Of a DNA stretch of 64,000 nt, positions 1-13,596 are shown piece by piece. This stretch comes from Phycomyces nitens (Eukaryota > Mucoromycota > Mucoromycetes > Mucorales > Phycomycetaceae). The stretch lies in assembly GCA_022702545.1 (NCBI GenBank), contig JAHRBC010000001.1, forward strand, positions 1,240,001-1,304,000, written 5' to 3'. How positions within the stretch are numbered: position 1 is the first letter of the stretch; each line of letters begins with the position of its first letter. The translations under genes were made by a program, and so were the position numbers. Below the pieces are notes generated by a model, which was not told where the DNA came from, did not search any database, and saw only the letters and a list, made by a program, of their open reading frames with translations.

Positions 1-800
1 GTTGGTTAGGTTGGTCATCCTATCCAACAGACACTTTATTTTATGTTGAATTGGTACTTTTTGGTGTATTATTAAAACATGTAAAGGTAATTACTATATA
101 CTTTTATGGTTGATCCGAGTAATGTCAAGTAAATCTTCAAATTTGATTTGTAGTATTTAATATTGAATATCTTGCATTTTAACGCAATACTATAAGCTCA
201 TTATATCCGTAATACATCAATCTTAATATCTAGAGACATATCTAGCCCTTTATATATGCCAGATCAATGTCTAGGTATGTACAGACTCATAACACAGGAA
301 TAAGCTATGATTCAATATCTGGTTCAAAGCAAGAATTATACTCACAAAACAGATCAATCAAGATTTAACACTGGATTTTGTGTCAAAATCAAAAGGCTTG
401 ATCATATCTTCAATATATTGACCATTTTTATGATTATATTACTTTAACAAAAGATATAGCTTATGTATTCAACAGTGTTTTTGTAAGACGATATTTTTTT
501 TCATCTTACTATCCTTACTCATATGGAAATATAGAAACAATTGTATATATTGGATTTTTAGATAAATAAACATTCTTTTGCGACCATAAAAAAAAATGAG
601 AAATTTGTTGAAATCCCTGTATTTTTATAAGCTGTAGAGAAAACAAGGCAAATAATATATACAGAGTTCTTGGCAAAAGGTTCTTATTCTGAACCGCATT
701 TACTATGAAGAACTGATTTTTTTATATAGAGAAAAAAAAAGGTTCTTTGAGAGATGCAGGTTCATTATGGTACTACATGCCATGTAGTAGATATGGTGCA
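1..800. other. AT-rich intergenic DNA, no gene seen
   Basis: I see no open frame with protein-like composition and no RNA gene in this stretch. It is AT-rich with short homopolymer runs. Its last part is the upstream region of the aspartic protease gene. Confidence 0.6.
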
Positions 801-807
801 TATAAAT
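801..807 (+). promoter_or_regulatory. TATA box of the aspartic protease gene
   Basis: TATAAAT lies 84-90 bp before the ATG at 891 and is followed by a pyrimidine-rich leader (about 829-890). This placement favours 891 as the start over the upstream in-frame ATG at 777, which lies before the TATA box. Confidence 0.5.
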
Positions 808-890
808 ACGCAAAGGCGTATTTACTCATAAATTTCTTTCCTTCTTCTTTTTTTCAACTCATCATTGCCCTTGTCCTCTACTTTTGCCTT

Positions 891-2381
891 ATGTATCTTT
901 ATTCTTTTATACTCTTATTGGGGACTGTTGGCCTGGCAAGCCCAGTCCCAATTGCTAATTCTGCACCTGGAATAATACGCATGCCCATCTTTAAAGATTC
1001 ACAATCGAATAGAATGATTACCAAGACTCGCAAGCGAGAAATATCTGGAAACCAAGGCCCATTCAAATCTAGACTCTTCAATGACTATGGCTCACAGTAT
1101 CTTGTTCAGTTATACGTTGGCACTCCCCCACAGAAATTTACCGTGACCCTTGATACTGGAAGGTAATATTGGCATTCAAGGATCATTGGAGACCAAACAC
1201 CAAGACCATTTCTATTGATAATATAAACTGACCTTTATATATATAAACAAATCAGTGCAAATATGTGGATTCCTTCTGCCAAATGCGATCCTGATCTCTG
1301 TCCATACACTCGGTTTGACCAGACCAAATCCTCGACCTTTGCAGACACTGGAAAGGCCTTTGTTATTCAGTATGGCATTGGAAATGCTACCGGTATTTAC
1401 GGAACAGACACCGTTTCAATTGCTGGCGCCACTGTAGATCACCAACAATTTGGGCTGGCTACGTCAACTTACAATATCCTTACTGATGTCGTTTCATTCG
1501 AGGATATTTCACAGCCCAAAAAGACCGACCAAGAGCTGGCTGCAATATCTGACAATGTCGAGAATGGAATACTTGGAATAGGCTTCCCTCAACTCGCTAT
1601 TCCTACCGCAAGTAGAGAGAAGCCACACGATCCGCTCGTTTTCAGCATGGTCAAACAAAACATCATCAAGGAACCAGTGTTTTCTGTCTATCTTGGTGCG
1701 GCTACAGACATGGGATGGGCTGGAGAGATAATATTTGGTGGAATTGATCCTTCAAAATATAGTGGTGATCTTGAATACCTTGCCGTACCCCCATACAATC
1801 CTGTCAGCCGAGAAATATCCTTGGACCCATCTTCTGCAAAATCCATCGACGACTATTTCTATTGGCAAGTCTATAGCCAAGGAATCTCGGCCACCAATGG
1901 AAATTCTACAACAAGCTTTCCTATATCCCTTGACAAAGGCTTCATCTTTGACACTGGATCGACTCTGTCTTATTTACCTCAATCCATAGTTGAGCCCATA
2001 TTATCTGGACTCGTGGGATCCAGTGGTTATTCGTTTGATCCCTCGACATCATCGTATTTTATTGGCTGTGACAGCATGCCACCGGATGCGACTGTGCAGC
2101 TTCAAATGTCAAACAGCGGCAAGACAATGACACACCCGGTTACCCTGACAATCCTTGCCTCTAAACTTGTCATTCCTGTCAATGCTGGAACACCAGAAGA
2201 TGCGACAAAATGTATATTTGGTATAGGAGAAAACACGTTTTTGAGCAATGAGAATATGAGCTCAATGTATATAATTGGAGACTCGATCATCAGAAACACT
2301 TACCTTGTATTTGATATGGGTAAAAAGCGAATTGGAATCGCAGCAGCCGTCAATTCTGATACCAGAATCTCAAAGGAATAA
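891..2381 (+). CDS. Secreted pepsin-type aspartic protease (family A1)
   Basis: This gene encodes an endopeptidase of family A1, probably secreted. Exons are 891-1162 and 1256-2381; the 93-nt GT-AG intron splits the serine codon of the first active-site motif. The product is 465 aa. It begins with a hydrophobic signal peptide (MYLYSFILLLG...), then a propeptide with a basic stretch (KTRKR) that could be a processing site, then the mature enzyme. Both catalytic motifs are intact: DTGSANMWIP (Asp about 88) and DTGSTLSYLP (Asp about 323). The typical 'YLVQLYVGTPPQ' strand precedes the first one. The C-terminus has no obvious GPI-anchor signal, so it is likely soluble or vacuolar. An in-frame ATG at 777 would add a poor leader and lies upstream of the TATA box, so I reject it. 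Family assignment is firm; the substrate is unknown. Confidence 0.93.
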
Positions 2382-2744
2382 CGAGATTCTGTAACAGAAT
2401 ATAAACCAGAGAATGTACAAAAGAAAAAAAGTATTTTTTTTTTACCTATTTTTACACACATTAAAGCATTTTACATTTTACATTTTACATTTTATATTTC
2501 CAAGCAATAAATAAATTCTAGTCATACAATTTGCTACTCTATCAATGCCACAAAGGGCTTGTGAATTCAAGCAGAAAACAAAATCATATAAACGCTGTCT
2601 TATTTACCACTAGCCAAAACCCCATTTATTCAGTTTTATTTTTTTAATTATATAATTTTTACAAGTTGTTTCAATATTTGTGCCTGCTCAATTAAATCCT
2701 CCATTAAAACAAAAAAAGAGAGAGAAAGAAAAAGTAGAGATTGA
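2382..2744. other. Intergenic spacer with short tandem ACATTTT units
   Basis: The spacer between two co-directional genes is AT-rich. It contains four or so tandem copies of a TTTTACA/ACATTTT unit around 2466-2497, and a purine-rich leader (about 2709-2740) right before the next ATG. No gene is seen. Confidence 0.6.
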
Positions 2745-5460
2745 ATGTGTAATCGTCTTTGGAATCTCGCGCTTTTTGGTGCTGTGATTGGGTACTTTTG
2801 CACTGTTGTGCAGGCCTACATTACAGACATCAAGCTAGTTACCTGCAATGGACATCGTGCATGTCCAAACTACCCTGGCTATAAAAAGCTAGACATTAAC
2901 CTGAATGCTGGCACCAAACGTAGTCAAATCTATCTCCACATTAAAGATGATCCATCTTCGGATCCAATTACTGATCTAATGATCATCAAGACACCGAATC
3001 CACCATTAAATGCACGCTGGACACGCCTTGATATCGATTTAAATCACAACGCCACCTTTGATAACCAGACCGCAATATGGCTGTATTTTACCAAAGACAA
3101 GAACTTGTCCCAGACCCCAGTGACTTCTATTATCATCAAGGAAGGAAACAATCCGGTGGTTGGAGCAGAATATAGACGATTGGCAGTAAACTTGAATGAA
3201 GGTGTCGAAGGAACACCACTTTATATGTTTTATAGCCAAATGGGACCCAAAGGTAACAAAGATACAAAAGGTTTCATGACTCATTGGATGTTTAATTTTT
3301 CATGAATATATAGATCCAATCACTGCCTTGTCAGCCAAGGCCTGTTTTACAGACCTATGTTATATGGACGTGAGTATTGTTTGTGCAAGCCATATTTTCT
3401 TTTTTCTTTTTTCTTTAAAAAAGGCTGGAATTCATTTAAATACATCTATCTATCTATCTATCTATCTATCTATAGGGGTGGGAAAGGGTTGAAAAGGACG
3501 CAAATGAGGGTGTGATTATTGGTATGAGAGTCTACCTCTTTTACCAACGTAAAAGAAACAGCCCACCTGTTACAGAGTAAGTCTATTTTATGAAATGCCC
3601 ACAGCCGCCTGCCTCAAAGGGATCCCCCCAAAAATACTGTTATATATTTATATATTTGTGTGTGTGTGTGTGATAGCATTGTGCTCGTATTGGATGATCA
3701 GACAGCACCTGAGGGATATAGCAAAGTCGACGTTGATCTGAACTTTGTTACTTTCCGAGGTGCTTCGATTCATTTGTTGTACAAGACACAAGACAATCCT
3801 AGCGATGAGGAGCGCGCGAATGCAATACAAGAAGTGGCAATAGAATATGGTCAAAACGCAGTGGCTCCTCTTGGTTGGGAAAGATTGAGTGTGGACTTGA
3901 ATAGTAATCGCGATGGAAAGGGCGGGTTTGGAGAGCCCACCTTTCTGTTTATCCAAAGAGGGTATCACGGTGAGTCTAGAAGGAGTAAGAGACCGAAAGA
4001 TGTATTGAACACAACGCATGCTGTGTACATGTTTGTTGGCAGAACTTCCACCTCGTCAGCCATTGGTGTTTCGTGAAGATGGGACATTCAAGATTGTGCA
4101 ACTAGCAGATCTCCATTTCACAAACGAAGTGGGAAAATGCAAAGACACGCCGGTTGAGGAAAGTCAAAACAATGGTAGGAATGAATGTTTATATTAATAC
4201 GTTTTTTTTAGGTTGATTGCAAGGGGGATTCTACCACCCTTTCTACAATCGAAAGACTTTTGGACCATGAGAAGCCGGATTTGGTGGTGTTTGGCGGCGA
4301 TAACATAGACGGCAATGGTTGTTCTTTGTATATTTGTATCTCCAAACCTTGTACTCATTCCCCATTCTGTCTCAGGTGTCGTTACAGATGCAAGAGCAGC
4401 AATCTTCAAGTTTGCAGACCCAGTTATCAAGCGCAAGATTCCATGGGTACATTGATAATATCCTGGCATGAATTCACAGGTCTTTTTTTTTTGTTGTTGT
4501 TGTTGATTAGGTCGCCCTGTTTGGTAACCATGATGATGAGAATGATTTGACACGCGAGGAACTTTTTGAAGTTATCCGACGCATGCCTTTTGGTTTGAAT
4601 GAGCGAGGACCCCTTGAATTGCCGGGCATTGGAAACTTTGCTCTTCAAGTGTTTTCGAATGCTACTCAAGAGTAAGTTTGTGGCTGTTGGAAGAGGTGTG
4701 TAAATAGGCTTAGAAACAACAACAACAACAAAAATTAATAATATTTTCACTTGCACAGAACACACGCCTTGACAATTTATTTTCTTGATTCGCACGGCCT
4801 TGCAACCAAAGACACGTATGACTCGATAGATCAAGAACAACTGGATTGGCTACAGACAACCTCGGCGAACTATGCGCAATCTGGAAAGGGAACACAGAAA
4901 CCAAATGCCCTTGCCTTTTTCCACATACCGATATGGTAAGCCCTTGTTACAATTATTATTTTTGTTTTCATTTTGGGGGGGACTCACGACAGTGTAACAG
5001 GGAATATCATGGGGCGGAGGACAAGTCTGTGCCTAGATTGGGAGACCAGCGTGAGACAATATCGAGTCCAAGAAAAAAGAAAAATCTATCAGTTCTTGAC
5101 GCGTTTGTGAAAGGTATGGGAAAAAAGGGGGGATGGTATTCAACAAGGATTCAAGGATATTTACTATTTTATTAGCTGGTATAAAGACAACAGGCTGGTA
5201 AGTCCTCTAAATCAATCATTCGTCCATTGACCCAATTCCACAGTGGCCATGACCATGTCAATGATTATTGTATTGAGCAAAAGGGAGTCCAACTATGCTA
5301 CAGTGGCGGTTTAGGGGTTGGTGGCTATGGTGCTGCTCATCTTGGTTGGCCACGCAGAGCCAGAGTCTGGGAAATCAACAAGTTCGGAGAAGGAATTGTA
5401 ACCTGGAAACGGTTGGACGACGGTGCCCTGACCCTGCATCACTACCAAACACTACTTTGA
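2745..5460 (+). CDS. Dcr2-like calcineurin-type metallophosphoesterase with N-terminal DLN repeats
   Basis: Hand-built model with 12 exons: 2745-3252, 3314-3369, 3476-3576, 3677-3969, 4043-4152, 4212-4317, 4376-4446, 4511-4671, 4759-4935, 5001-5113, 5176-5197, 5244-5460. It stays in frame and gives 644 aa. The C-terminal half has every metallophosphatase motif: ADLH (D342, H344), GGDN (385-387), GNHDD (420-424) and GHDH (574-577). The wording around them matches the yeast Dcr2 / plant PAP29 group; Dcr2 in yeast is a phosphatase that promotes cell-cycle start. A signal peptide or membrane anchor is likely (residues 1-24). Residues 30-318 hold about five repeats with the core 'W/Y-x-R-L-x-x-DLN' followed by a 'YLhY' strand, resembling MABP-type beta-prism repeats. 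Exon 11 is only 22 nt. The weakest splice call is the 4153 donor, chosen because a donor at 4173 would cause a frameshift and stop. Confidence 0.85.
3444..3473 (+). repeat. (ATCT)n microsatellite inside an intron
   Basis: About seven ATCT units lie directly before the 3' splice site of the second intron of the Dcr2-like gene. A short (GT)n run sits at the end of the third intron (about 3657-3671). Both act as or extend the pyrimidine/GT tract and may vary in length between strains. Confidence 0.8.
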
Positions 5461-5564
5461 CGGAAACTGTCAATCCAAAAATAAATAACCACATGTACAA
5501 TGTATATATATATATATAAATATATATAAATATATAAATATTTATACAGTAAAAATCCAATTAT
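5461..5564. other. Convergent 3' spacer with TATATAAA repeats
   Basis: The Dcr2-like gene (+) and the kynurenine monooxygenase gene (-) converge here with only 104 bp between stop codons. The spacer carries a tandem TATATAAA/TATATATA run (about 5502-5545), which probably supplies AT-rich polyadenylation signals for both strands. Confidence 0.5.
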
Positions 5565-7449
<1,885 letters not shown>

Positions 7450-8066
7450 GACAACAAGTAGCTATTTTAAAGAAGAGGGTTCTCATGGCGGAGAGGATAT
7501 GCAGTTAAATTGAAAGGACCAAAAAGGAGATTAATGGACAAAGAGATCGAGAGAGTCACAATGATGTCGAATGGCGATTATGTCATCAAGGTGCCAAGCT
7601 TATTGTACAATAAATAATGTGTCTTTTATCTGAACATTCATATCAGAGTATTGGAGATTTAGTATAATATAGTATGCAGAAAAAGAAGAAGAAGCATCAT
7701 GTCTTGGATAGTGTATTCTCTAGAGTTAATTAAAGCAATAGTACTTGGCTGGATGATGTAATAGTTGACATTCATCTTTGTGCAAATATGTTTTGTAGTA
7801 GCAACGGATTCTATGTGGAACAAGAGTCCAATACTTTATAGTGCAAAATATACACAATGATGTATAGCTAGTTGACACGTAATAACTCGAGCGTTTTTAT
7901 AGTGCTCAAATACGCAAGAGTGCCGAGGCGGGAATATAAACCTATACGCTTTTACAGCCCTCTTTTTTATTTTATTTTATTATATTTTATTCTCTTTTGT
8001 AATTCTGTGTAGAGTCGACTGACAAGAGTCCTCTATACACACGACAGCAAAGACAACACTATCAAT
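7450..8066. promoter_or_regulatory. Shared divergent promoter region (KMO / ARPC1)
   Basis: The 617 bp between two divergent start codons must hold both promoters. A T-rich stretch (about 7964-7998) lies shortly upstream of the ARPC1 ATG. No individual operator can be supported from sequence alone, and I see no open frame. Confidence 0.45.
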
Positions 8067-9428
8067 ATGGCCAGTCCAATCTGTTACGAAATCACAAACA
8101 CTCCAATCACTGCCCACTCCTTTAACAAGGACAGTAAGTATCAAGCCAAAATACTCTATCCAAAGTTGACATTATCTTGTAGAGCTAGTGGTATGCCAAA
8201 ACTCAACCGACGCCATCATCTATGAACATGGTCAAACCAACTGGAAGCAAGAGGCTGTTCTCACTGGTGTAAGATGGGGTTTCCATGGCTGGCCAGCCTT
8301 TATATATACTCAATCTGCTGTTTTTTCTTTTTCTTTTTCGGGGGGTTTAATAGCATGACAAGGTCATCACCAGCATTGACTTTGCTCCAAACACCAACCG
8401 CATCGTCACTTGTTCTCAAGACAGAAATGCCTATGTCTGGACCAACGAACAGGGCACATGGAAGCCTGGACTGGTGTTGTTGCGTATCAACCGTGCAGCC
8501 ACCTATGTCCGCTGGTCTCCTAATGAAGAAAAGTTTGCTGTTGCCAATGGAGCTCGCTGCATTGCCGTCTGTTACTTTGATGAGGACAATGATTGGTGGG
8601 CCAGTAAGCATATCAAGAAACCTATCCGTAGCACCGTCCTTTCGCTCGACTGGCATCCCAACAATGTTCTCTTGGCTGCTGGTTCTGCAGACATGAAGGC
8701 ACGCGTGTTTTCTTCGTTTATAAAGGGACTCGACAAAAAGTAAGTCTGTCAAAAGTGCCTGGATCTTTATTGATTGTCCTCTAGACCCTCGCCCACTGTC
8801 TGGGGTGATAAGTTGCCTTTCAACACTGTGTGTGGCGAGTTTAGTAATGGCAAGGGAGGCTGGATTCATTCAGTGGCCTTTTCTCCTTCTGGCGATGCAC
8901 TGGCATTTGCTGGTCACGATGCATCAATCAACATTGCATATGCAAGCCAGGATGGTAATCATACCCTTTTGACTATTCCCAACCATACACTTCCCTTCCG
9001 GTCCATCTTGTGGGCCAATGAGAACCAGATCATTGCGGCTGGCTATGACTGTGCGCCTATTCTGATTGAAAAGAAGTCTGCCTGGACTGTGGCTGGCTCC
9101 CTTGACACTGGTCGCAAAAAGGTCTCTCAGGCTGCGTCTGTTCTCAGCAGATTCAAGTCCATGGACTCTCGTGGCCAGGCAGACTCTACTGATTCTGACC
9201 TGTTGACTACACATCAAAACACCATCAAGTAAGTCAGCCCTTTCTTTTTGATTTTGGTACATAAATTAGTCATTTACTTACTTATTGTTCCAAAGTGAGG
9301 TGCGATTTCATGCAGGCACACGCGACAATGTGACTCACTTTTCCACCTGCGGTGTCGATGGCAGAGTTGTGATTTGGGAATTTGATCCTAGTCAGTTGGT
9401 GGCTGACTTGGGCGCATTGAAGGTTTAA
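8067..9428 (+). CDS. ARC40: Arp2/3 complex subunit 1 (WD40, p40/ARPC1)
   Basis: ARPC1 is the WD40-propeller subunit of the Arp2/3 complex, which nucleates branched actin at endocytic patches. Exons: 8067-8133, 8183-8268, 8354-8739, 8785-9228, 9296-9428; product 371 aa, the normal family length. WD repeats are visible: '[14 protein letters not shown]', '[15 protein letters not shown]', '[20 protein letters not shown]', and the last blade ends '[17 protein letters not shown]'. The '[20 protein letters not shown]' strand is typical of ARPC1 rather than of general WD40 proteins. It is transcribed divergently from KMO and converges with the OLA1-like gene. All introns are 44-85 nt with GT-AG ends. 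Confidence 0.94.
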
Positions 9429-9479
9429 TTAATAACAAGGATTGTAATTGTATTTGGGACTTTTTTTTCTTTTTATGGT

Positions 9480-9606
9480 TTATTATTATCATTACGATTA
9501 ATATTAATATTAGTGTTAATAATAGTAATAATAATAATAGTAATAATAATAAAGCTCTATATATAATACATTTCTAAATATTATTATTATTATTATTATT
9601 ATTATT
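9480..9606. repeat. ATT/AAT trinucleotide microsatellites
   Basis: Imperfect TTATTA/AATAAT arrays (9480-9550) and a purer ATT run (9579-9606) fill the 3' spacer between the convergent ARPC1 and OLA1-like genes. Opposite arrays could pair on a single strand. No gene is seen here. Confidence 0.8.
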
Positions 9607-9664
9607 CTTTACTTTTTCTTGTTTGTAACTAGACAGACAATTAATAAACATTCGGATTTTTAAG

Positions 9665-11401
9665 CTACGACTTACCATTAAACTAATAAAATAATTTGTA
9701 AAATGGTGAGTATACCAAAGCCTCATTATAATAAAGATATTAGAGCCCTTACCTTGAAGTGGGCAATATCCCCGTCTTCCATTTTATAGTCCTTTCCCTT
9801 TTGAAGATACTTGCCTGCCGAGCGCACGGCTGCCTCTGATTTTAGGTGTCGAAGATCCTCGAGTTTCATAATGTCCGCAGAGATGAAACCGCGTTCGAAA
9901 TCAGTACTATAGAAACGAAACACAATTAAAGACTCTGGTGATCACACAATAGCCATCTTACTGAATGACGCCTGCTGCCTGGGGTGCCTTTGCAGTATCC
10001 TAATCAAAACCGTCAATTGGGTCCGTTGTCAATTGACCTACGACTTACCCGGACTGTCCATGCTCTGACTTCTTGTTGACCACAGGTAAAATAGTGAATG
10101 AGATGAAGTGCCCTGTATCCAGCCAATATGACACGAGGCAACTGTGAGGTAACACCGAGGGAATTCAAATGTGCCCTGGCTTCATCCTGCTCCATGCTTG
10201 CAATCTATACAATCACGATCAGTTTTTGGGGTCAATATTTAATGAAATTGTACCTTTGATTCAAAGCTAACAGAGAGCGGAATCACAGTGTCCAATGAAT
10301 TGTTGGCCTTGACCCATTCCTGAATATCTGGTAACCTGTTCTTGGACATCAATTGCCAATACATATTTATCTTCTTTTTTAAAAAATAAAAATAAAATAA
10401 TAATATCGTACCATTGGTTGGTGCCCTTGCAGTAATCTTGCTCACTCATATTGCAAAGATAAACCATTGGTTTTGCAGTCAGGAGATGAAGAGAATTGAT
10501 CACCTGGACTTCAGGTCCACTCCAATCTCCTTTACGAACATCATTACCCTTGGTCATATATTCAGCCACTTTCTCGACCACGGCCTACCAGAAACCAGAG
10601 CATTAGACGAGATATAAAGCAAATCTTGATATTTTTACCACTTCTTCTTTTCTTGACATGGTGCCAGAGGGGCGCTTGTTGTCTGGGAACTTTGCGAGCT
10701 TGATCAATTCGGCCAATTGGCGCTCTAGCATCTCTTCGTCCTTTAGACGCAGCTCTTCTTGAATGATGTCCAGATCACGCAAGGGGTCAATTGTATTTTC
10801 TACATGGGTGACATTCTCATTCTCAAACGCACGCACAAGATGATAAATGGCGTCTACTGATCCCACATTTGCCAAGAAAGCATTACCCAGTCCAGCCCCC
10901 TGAGCTGCCCCTCGAACCAAACCAGCGATATCCAGGACAGTCAACTATCGAGTGTAGATATTTTAGATATAAAAAAAAATCCTGTACCAGGGGATCCTCT
11001 TTTTTTTTTGTTTTTTCCATACGTGGGCAGGGGTGGTCTTGACAGGCTTGTATATTTCACAAAGCCAATCCAATCGATCGTCAGGTACGAGCACGCGAGC
11101 CTCGGAGGGATCTAGAAGAGCATTAGAATCCTCGGGGAGCAACCAGGCAGGCAGGCCCTTTACCTATTGTGCAAAACGGATAGTTTTCGGCTGGGACACT
11201 GCTGTTTGTGAGGGCATTGAACAATGAGGATTTTCCAATGTTTGGCAATCCAACTACGCCCATTTTAAGATTGTTGGAAGGTCTTCCGAGCAAGACGGGT
11301 GGTTCATCCTGCTTCTTTTTTGGCTTCTTTGCCAAGCGAATTGAAGATGTCGAGAACAATCGAGCAAAGCAATGTGGATTCTTTTGGGCTAGTTTAAGCA
11401 T
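9665..11401 (-). CDS. Obg-like ATPase (OLA1/YchF family), probably mitochondrial
   Basis: YchF/OLA1 proteins are TRAFAC-class NTPases that prefer ATP and bind ribosomes. Minus-strand exons: 11401-11164, 11111-11023, 10944-10639, 10584-10412, 10335-10254, 10204-10049, 9999-9962, 9906-9753, 9682-9665; product 417 aa. The P-loop is GLPNIGKSS (51-59), G3 is DIAGLV, and the G4 position reads CNMSEQDY, the NxxE form that marks ATP preference. The C-terminal TGS-like domain is recognisable ([20 protein letters not shown]). The N-terminus carries an extra 45 residues rich in K, R and S with '[13 protein letters not shown]', a classic fungal mitochondrial presequence, so I place it near the yeast mitochondrial paralogue rather than the cytosolic one. 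The final 18-nt exon (FNGKS-stop) is the least certain part. Confidence 0.88.
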
Positions 11402-11671
11402 GACAAAAAGGACAACAATGCCACAGTCACAAGGGTTAAGAGTTTATATTATTTTATTTGAAAATTACAATTCCCAAAAAAAATGAAAATGAAAATGATA
11501 ACTAACTATGTGTTGTTGATTGATTTTATTATTTCTTTTTTGAATCTATTTAATTAATTAATTATCTAATTATTATTTGATAAATAAATATAAAATCAAG
11601 GGTTTCACCTTTTTCTTTTTCTTTTTCTTGCTCGTCTTTCTATTTCTTCTTGTAATCGCACAAGAGCAAGG
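11402..11671. promoter_or_regulatory. Upstream region of the OLA1-like gene and of a possible small gene
   Basis: This 270-bp divergent spacer contains CTTTTT runs (about 11609-11628) before the candidate ATG at 11672. Nothing more specific can be assigned. Confidence 0.3.
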
Positions 11672-11963
11672 ATGACTTTTGGCTACAATAATGAAAGGGA
11701 GCATCAAGAGGCAGAAAAAGAAGCAGGCTCGATTCTTATTGAATTATCCAATCAACAATCTCAAAGATCAGAAGCAAGTCGTCTAATCAGAATCCCTAAA
11801 AATTGTGCCATCTCTAATCTGTATTCAAATGACAGGTCAAAAAGACAATGGCAATTAGCCACCTTTTAGAAAGCCCTTTAAAAAAAGAGCCAGAATGGAC
11901 AGACCCCATATTGCTATTGGCAGCGGCGGCGGCAGTGGTGGACACTGCAAAAAAAGAAAATAA
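11672..11963 (+). CDS. Possible small gene, product not recognised, splicing unresolved
   Basis: I do not recognise this gene. Two plausible coding stretches lie in different frames. Frame one (11672-11869) starts MTFGYNNEREHQEAEKEAG and has an amphipathic 'ILIELSNQ' segment. A second frame (from about 11836 to 12051) reads MAISHLLESPLKKEPEW followed by an Ala/Leu stretch and a KE-rich tail. Both look like parts of a short nuclear or regulatory protein. A 34-nt intron 11836-11869 would give an 84-aa product ending in a Gly/Ser-rich, basic tail (stop 11961-11963). A 38-nt intron 11821-11858 would instead join to the KE-rich frame. Both introns would be unusually short for this window. A frameshifted pseudogene is also possible. 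Confidence 0.35.
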
Positions 11964-13104
11964 AGAAGAAGAGGATAAGGGTAGATTTGCGAATATGAAA
12001 GTATGTCTTATGATGGTATACAAGATTATGATTATTGTGGTTGTCCTATAAAGAATTGGATTATATTGAAAGTAATAATAATAAGAACTATTTGTAGAAA
12101 GAGAACCCGAGTATTAAACGGAATGCGATGCACGCTTATATCACATATATGATATATACTGACATGACACACGAGCAGGTTCGGACCCACACCCGTATAT
12201 TGTGTATTTTTATTATCTGTTTTCATATGTTGAATATCGATAGATGTCATTGGGAAATAATGCAAGACGTCACCACGATCAACCTGAAGAGCTACAGAGG
12301 CCATTTGTGTGGGGAGACCAAAATCATCACTTGTAAATATTGGATTTCTTTTAACGGGACAGTTCCGCTCAAGACATGGGGAAAAAGGGAGATGCTGATA
12401 ATAATATAATGATAATAATAAAAAAAGAGGGGGGAGGAGAGAGAGAGAGACAGAGAGACAAAAAAAAGGGGGGGTGGGGGACAGAGAGAGAGAGAGGGAA
12501 GGTCTGTAGCACTTTTTTGATTGGCTTATTCTATAATAGTAAAACTAAACCCTAAATAGAGGGGAACGAAAATAAAAATAATAAATATATATAAATATTT
12601 ATATATATCTATCTGAATGGCCAGACCGAGGCAAAAAGGTAACAGTACAAAAGTCAGTGGTGTGACACTTGTTCCCAATCATATCCACACACACAATAAT
12701 GGTATTAATGATACTAATATTGATGGTATATGATTTTAAACAAAAGAAAGAGAGTATGTTTTTGAAGGGTGGCAACGGCGGTTTCCATGGCAAAACTCTA
12801 TTTGGATACGAGGGCTGTCATGGCAACCAAACATGTTGGTATCCCAACGGTGCTTCAACATTTTTTGTTAAAGAAGCATTTCCAAATGTACAAGGATTTA
12901 TTTTTATATATATACGCTATATTTATAGTCGCACAAGAAAATATATGTTTTTGATCAAAAACCTTACATCGACTGCACCTCTGTGACCCCTTCCTAAATC
13001 AACCTCCAAAACCCCCCAATCGCCTCCCCCCTTTTTTTTTATTTATTCTCTCAACTGTCTTTTCCACTATTCTGTCGCTACAATCAGTTTTTGGGTGTCT
13101 ATAA

Positions 13105-13136
<32 letters not shown>

Positions 13137-13596
13137 TTGTCTGTTCTAATTCTTGCACTTTTTCTCTATTATTATTATTTTTTAATTTTTATTATTTTTA
13201 ATTTTTTTTATTTGTTTCTCTACTTCTTTTTTACTTGTACATTTTCTTCTTCTTCTTCTTCTTCTTTTTCTTTTTTGCTATTACTATATAATTATATAAT
13301 TATAATATTATAATAATATATATTATCTATCCACATCCTTGTAGCCTCTCATAAAATATCTGTATAAAATAACCATTGTGAACTCAAGACCCACAAACCC
13401 TTCTTTATTTTATTATTTTATATTCATCAATCGGTACAATCATACATATTTATTTAAATAATCCAAACCCCTCCCCTTTCTTTTTCATCATAGTCCAAAA
13501 GAACAACAACTCTTGACCGACAAGAAAGAAAAAGAAAGAAGAAGAACAACAACAAAAATCACCTAAACAAAGAAGCGTCATTCGCTCATCTAAGAG
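11964..13596. other. Intergenic DNA with purine-rich and CT-rich tracts; kinase promoter
   Basis: No gene is supported. The stretch holds a GA/G-rich block (about 12419-12500, with poly-G runs), a (CT)n run at about 13108-13136, a long T/C-rich block to about 13275, and a typical fungal CT-then-AC-rich leader ahead of the kinase ATG (13475-13596). The strong strand asymmetry (purine block, then pyrimidine blocks) is compatible with a long 5' untranslated leader. Confidence 0.5.

Noticed and set aside
747..890. Longer N-terminus for the aspartic protease (from 747 or ATG 777)
   Set aside because: 747 is not an ATG, and 777 lies upstream of the TATA box and would bury the clean signal peptide that starts at 891.
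4153..4175. Alternative donor GTAGGA at about 4174 in the Dcr2-like gene
   Set aside because: It shifts the frame and brings an immediate stop; the donor at 4153 keeps the conserved DCKGDSTT block in frame.
12128..12409. 93-codon open frame (+)
   Set aside because: Composition is that of random AT-rich DNA; no motif, no splice context, and a matching minus-strand frame of equal quality.
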